Source of the DNA: an uncultured Clostridia bacterium
GTDB lineage: Bacteria; Bacillota; Clostridia; Christensenellales; Borkfalkiaceae
DNA: 8,269 bases
NCBI GenBank assembly: GCA_944369635.1
Contig: CALVXL010000016.1
Coordinates: 1 to 8,269, forward strand
Direction: 5' to 3'
This document shows, piece by piece, positions 5,588 to 8,269 of the stretch (positions within the stretch are counted from its first letter, which is position 1; every line of letters begins with the position of its first letter). The notes below the pieces were generated by a model. The model did not search any database and was not told the DNA's origin. It worked only from the letters and a program-made list of their open reading frames with translations. The translations under genes were made by a program, and so were the position numbers.

Positions 5588-7357
5588 ATGAAAAGAAGCG
5601 AAATGAACAAAGAGTATTTCTGGAACCTCAAAGACATGTACGAATCTTTCGAGGCGTGGGATAAAGCGTATAAAGAGGCGGAAAAGGAAGCGAAGTTTAC
5701 TGAATTCAAGGGAAAACTCGGCGAAAAGAAATATCTTCTCGAATGTCTGAAAAAGCAGGACAGCGTGATGCGCAAGCTCGAACGCCTTTACGTTTTTGCG
5801 CACATGCTCAACGATCAGGACACCGCGGACGCGCAGAACAGCACATATATTGCACGTGCGCAGGGGCTTTTGGTGAAGATCAACGCGGAAACGGCGTATA
5901 TGTTGCCGGAACTCACTTCGCTTGATGAAAACGTGCTCAAAGGTTTCATCGCGGATCCCGATTTTTCCGATTACGATTATATGCTGAAAACCGTTTTGAA
6001 AAGCAAGGCGCACGTGCTGGGAGAAGAGGCGGAAAAAGTGCTGGCGCTCGGCGGCGAAATGTATTCTTCTTTCCGCGATACCTTCATGATGGTGGATAAC
6101 GCCGACCTGCCGTTCCCGACGGTAAAGGACAGCGCGGGCAACAAATACAAAGTTACGCACGGCGGATATTCCGTGTGCATGGCAAGCAACGACAGGGAGC
6201 TCAGAAAAAAGGCGTTCAAGGCGTATTATAAGGCGTATATCGGCCTGATCAATACCATTACCGCGGCATATAACGGCAGCGTAAAAAAGGATGTATTCCT
6301 GGCGCGCGCACACAAATATTCCAGCTGCCTTGAAAGCGCGCTGGCAAACGAGGACGTCGTTCCCGAAGTGTACGAAAACCTGCTCGAAGCGGTGCATAAC
6401 GCCCTGCCGCTGATGCACAGGTATATCGCCGCAAAGAAAGAAACGCTCGGGCTCGATCAGATGCATATGTACGATATGTCCGTTCCCGTGCTGGAAGACG
6501 TGGATCTTAAACTCGAATACGAAGAAGCGTACGAACTCGTGAAAAAGGGACTTGCGCCCCTCGGCGAGGAATATGTCGCGCTCTTGCAGAAAGCATACGA
6601 CGAAAAGTGGATCGACGTTTACGAAAACGACGGAAAACGCAGCGGCGCATATTCGACGGGCTGTTTCGAAGTGCACCCGTACGTGCTTTTGAACTACCAG
6701 AAGACCACGCACGACGTGTTTACCATCGCGCACGAAATGGGGCACAGTATTCACAGCTACTTCTCCAACAGAACGCAGCCTTTTGCGAAAGCCGATTATA
6801 AGATCTTTGTCGCGGAAGTTGCGAGCACCGTCAACGAAGTGTTGCTTTTAAGATATATCCTTTCCACGGCGGAAGACAAGAAACTCAAAAAATACCTGCT
6901 TTCCTATCTTCTGGAAATGATCCGCACCACGCTTTTCCGCCAGACGCAGTTTGCGGAATTCGAATACGCGGCGCATACCATGGCGGAAAAAGGCCAGCCG
7001 CTCACAAAAGAAGTGCTGTGCAAGAAATATCTCAAACTCAATAAGGACTATTACGGTAAAGCGGTGATCAGCGACAAGGAAATTTCCTACGAATGGGCGC
7101 GTATCCCGCATTTCTACACGCCGTTTTACGTGTATAAATACGCGACGGGCATCACCAGCGCGCTCTTTATCGCAAACCGCATTCTCACGGAAGGAGAAAG
7201 CGCGGTCAAAGACTATTTCGCGTTCCTTTCGTCGGGCGGCAGCGATAATCCCGTGGATCTTTTGAAGATCGCGGGCGTAGACCTCACCAAAAAGGACGTA
7301 TTTGCGGGCGCGATGAAAGTATTCGAAGAGACCCTCGACGAATTCCTCGCCTTATAA
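5588..7357 (+). CDS. pepF: Oligoendopeptidase F (M3B metallopeptidase)
   Basis: PepF is a cytoplasmic zinc peptidase that cuts short peptides, in peptide recycling and turnover. The 589-residue protein has the usual two parts: an N-terminal helical oligopeptidase F domain (about 1-190) and the M3 catalytic domain. The zinc site is H382-E383-M-G-H386 with the third ligand E410 in the EVAST motif (410-414). Other family landmarks are SGAYSTG (352-358), YARIPHFYTPFYVYKYATG-like sequence at 501-521 (here beginning YEWARIPHFY), and SSGGSDNP (548-555). Length is normal (about 600). The start ATG 5588 is preceded by AAGGAGA (5574-5580), and the M at residue 6 is less well placed. All catalytic residues are present, so it should be active. 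It follows UPF0210 by 18 nt, the largest gap downstream of 365. Confidence 0.96.
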   Translation: MKRSEMNKEYFWNLKDMYESFEAWDKAYKEAEKEAKFTEFKGKLGEKKYLLECLKKQDSVMRKLERLYVFAHMLNDQDTADAQNSTYIARAQGLLVKINAETAYMLPELTSLDENVLKGFIADPDFSDYDYMLKTVLKSKAHVLGEEAEKVLALGGEMYSSFRDTFMMVDNADLPFPTVKDSAGNKYKVTHGGYSVCMASNDRELRKKAFKAYYKAYIGLINTITAAYNGSVKKDVFLARAHKYSSCLESALANEDVVPEVYENLLEAVHNALPLMHRYIAAKKETLGLDQMHMYDMSVPVLEDVDLKLEYEEAYELVKKGLAPLGEEYVALLQKAYDEKWIDVYENDGKRSGAYSTGCFEVHPYVLLNYQKTTHDVFTIAHEMGHSIHSYFSNRTQPFAKADYKIFVAEVASTVNEVLLLRYILSTAEDKKLKKYLLSYLLEMIRTTLFRQTQFAEFEYAAHTMAEKGQPLTKEVLCKKYLKLNKDYYGKAVISDKEISYEWARIPHFYTPFYVYKYATGITSALFIANRILTEGESAVKDYFAFLSSGGSDNPVDLLKIAGVDLTKKDVFAGAMKVFEETLDEFLAL

Positions 7358-7358
7358 T

Positions 7359-7892
7359 ATGGTTACCGTCCGCTATAAAAACAATCCCGAAGATTATGCC
7401 GATTTCATGCGTTTCACGGCGTATCGCGTCAATCACAAACTGGCGAAAGCATGGGTGTTTTTCGCCGCGGCGCTTGCACTGGGCGTGGTCGCGGTATTTA
7501 CGGCGAACGCCGTGTTCATCGTCAGCGCGGCGGTTTTCGCGGCATTCGGCATACTGCTTTTGTCGTTGGGCGTCACGGCGGTGAAAAAGAGCGTCGCGCG
7601 CACCTTGAAAGAGTATCGGGAAATGCATACCGTGGAAAATTTTTACCGTTTCGGTGAAAGCGAATTTACGGTGGAAACCAAGGTAAAAGGAAAGATAAAG
7701 GAAAGTTCCGTGCCTTACGGCGCGTTGCGCTATGCGGCGGAAACGAAGGAATTTTTCTATTTGTACGTACGTTCTTCGTTGGCGTTTTTGGTAAAGAAAA
7801 GCGGCATAGAAGAGGGGAGCGCGAAGGAACTGAAAGAATTGCTTTTTTCCGCGCTCGGCAAGAAAAAATGTAAATTCAAACGGGAGAAATAA
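7359..7892 (+). CDS. YcxB-like membrane protein
   Basis: The 177-residue protein has a polar N-terminus (1-28), two membrane helices (about 31-48 and 52-70), and a cytoplasmic domain whose end (SSVPYGALRYAAETKEFFYL, 116-135, then LAFLVKKSGI, 141-150, and a helix to 168) fits the YcxB-like C-terminal domain: a strand-turn 'e/f-e-f-f-l-y' core, a 'f-lvkK' strand, and a helix carrying an LKELL pattern. The family's function is unknown. ATG 7359 begins 1 nt after the pepF stop and has no Shine-Dalgarno sequence at a useful distance, so it is probably translated by coupling from pepF. The next in-frame ATG (7407) also lacks a ribosome binding site. Family assignment is from memory of the domain pattern. 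Confidence 0.75.
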   Translation: MVTVRYKNNPEDYADFMRFTAYRVNHKLAKAWVFFAAALALGVVAVFTANAVFIVSAAVFAAFGILLLSLGVTAVKKSVARTLKEYREMHTVENFYRFGESEFTVETKVKGKIKESSVPYGALRYAAETKEFFYLYVRSSLAFLVKKSGIEEGSAKELKELLFSALGKKKCKFKREK

Positions 7893-7895
7893 CGC

Positions 7896-8269
7896 ATGGC
7901 AGGCGAAAAGAACGGCAAAAAGACCTTTACGGGCGAATTGCCGCACAATCTGGAAGCGGAGCAGTCTATATTGGGCTGTCTTATGATCGACAGGGATATT
8001 CAGCTCGACGTGCTTTCTTCTTTAAGCGACGAGGACTTTTACGCGGAATCGCACGGTTACATATTCGAAGCGATGGTCGCGGTCAACCGCGAAAACGTGC
8101 CCGTCGATCTCGTCACGTTGACCGACGAGCTGGAAAAGGAAGGAAACCTCGAAGCGGCGGGCGGCATATCCTATCTGACTTCGCTCACGAAAATTATGCC
8201 GTCCACGGCGAATTATAAACATTATCTTGAAATCGTCAAGCGCGACGCGGTGCTGCGCAAGCTGATCCG
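7896..8269 (+). CDS. dnaB: Replicative DNA helicase DnaB, N-terminal part (cut by window edge)
   Basis: DnaB is the hexameric helicase that unwinds DNA ahead of the replication fork and interacts with primase. The 124 visible complete codons cover the N-terminal all-helical domain: PHNLEAEQSILGCLM (16-30) is the signature at the start of the family, followed by FYAESHGYIFEAM (48-60), PVDLVTLTDEL (69-79), GGISYLTSLT (89-98) and STANYKHYLEIVKRDAVLRK (103-122). The linker and RecA-like ATPase domain lie past the end of the window, so the gene's integrity cannot be judged. ATG 7896 has GGGAGA at 7882-7887 and lies 3 nt after the upstream stop. The nine residues before the conserved domain (MAGEKNGKK) are a short basic tail as seen in many homologues. 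Confidence 0.95.
   Translation, partial: MAGEKNGKKTFTGELPHNLEAEQSILGCLMIDRDIQLDVLSSLSDEDFYAESHGYIFEAMVAVNRENVPVDLVTLTDELEKEGNLEAAGGISYLTSLTKIMPSTANYKHYLEIVKRDAVLRKLI

Larger units (their letters stand above)
383..8269 (+). other. Candidate operon: hydrolase-DUF951-lepB-2 membrane proteins-ACT-UPF0210-pepF-YcxB-dnaB
   Basis: All ten genes run on the + strand with gaps of 1, -8, 4, 0, 10, 8, 18, 1 and 3 nt. None of the gaps is large enough to hold a normal promoter plus terminator, and no GC stem with T-run is visible in any of them. Internal promoters inside coding sequence cannot be excluded. No convincing promoter was found in 1-382 either; the operon promoter may lie inside the missing part of sbcC or further upstream. 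Confidence 0.6.

Noticed and set aside
4217..6754. 845-codon open frame on the - strand across UPF0210 and pepF
   Set aside because: It is in the frame where minus-strand codons read the plus-strand codon positions in reverse order (third base first). Stops there need plus-strand TTA, CTA or TCA codons, which these genes avoid. UPF0210 and pepF share the same phase, so the open frame continues across the gap. The translation is rich in Arg/His/Phe and matches no known family.
365..8269. A new defence, mobile or toxin system within the array
   Set aside because: Every gene is a housekeeping family, a family of unknown role or a small membrane protein. No paired toxin-like genes, nuclease, reverse transcriptase, repeat array or integrase is visible.

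Overview
The window looks like a chromosomal segment from a Bacillota, most likely class Clostridia, of about 50% GC. The basis is the gene set (SbcC tail, DUF951, type I signal peptidase, UPF0237 ACT protein plus UPF0210, PepF, YcxB-like protein, DnaB), strong AAGGAG-type ribosome binding sites, and codon use that almost avoids TTA, CTA and TCA. The exact taxon cannot be read from the sequence; an uncultured gut Clostridia lineage is a guess.

Layout. Bases 1-136 are AT-rich (about 32% GC by hand count over 1-130) and unlike the rest. They hold a possible 3' end of an unknown ORF (3-65) and an imperfect hairpin (102-129). At about 137-140 the sequence switches abruptly into the last ~75 codons of sbcC, so only the Walker B, D-loop and H-loop part of that ATPase is present. 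After the sbcC stop, genes run without a break on the + strand: a two-domain alpha/beta-hydrolase-fold protein whose catalytic triad positions all look substituted (383-2059), a DUF951 protein (2061-2255), signal peptidase I lepB (2248-2853), two small two-helix membrane proteins of unknown function (2858-3412, 3413-3925), an ACT-domain protein (3936-4205), UPF0210/DUF711 (4214-5569), oligoendopeptidase F (5588-7357), a YcxB-like membrane protein (7359-7892) and the 5' end of the replicative helicase dnaB (7896 to the window edge).

From 365 onward the gaps between genes are 18 nt or less, with one 8-nt overlap (DUF951/lepB) and one zero-nt junction (3412/3413). I see no terminator or convincing promoter in them, so the genes from the hydrolase to dnaB could form one operon. 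The gene products do not make one obvious pathway; they mix protein export and peptide turnover (LepB, PepF), probable regulation (ACT plus UPF0210), membrane proteins of unknown role, and DNA replication (DnaB).

I did not find a clearly new biological system (no CRISPR, toxin-antitoxin, defence island, RNA gene or complete mobile element). The points most worth a second look are the junction that cuts sbcC and the hydrolase-fold protein with an apparently dead active site. Nothing here was tested by database search.
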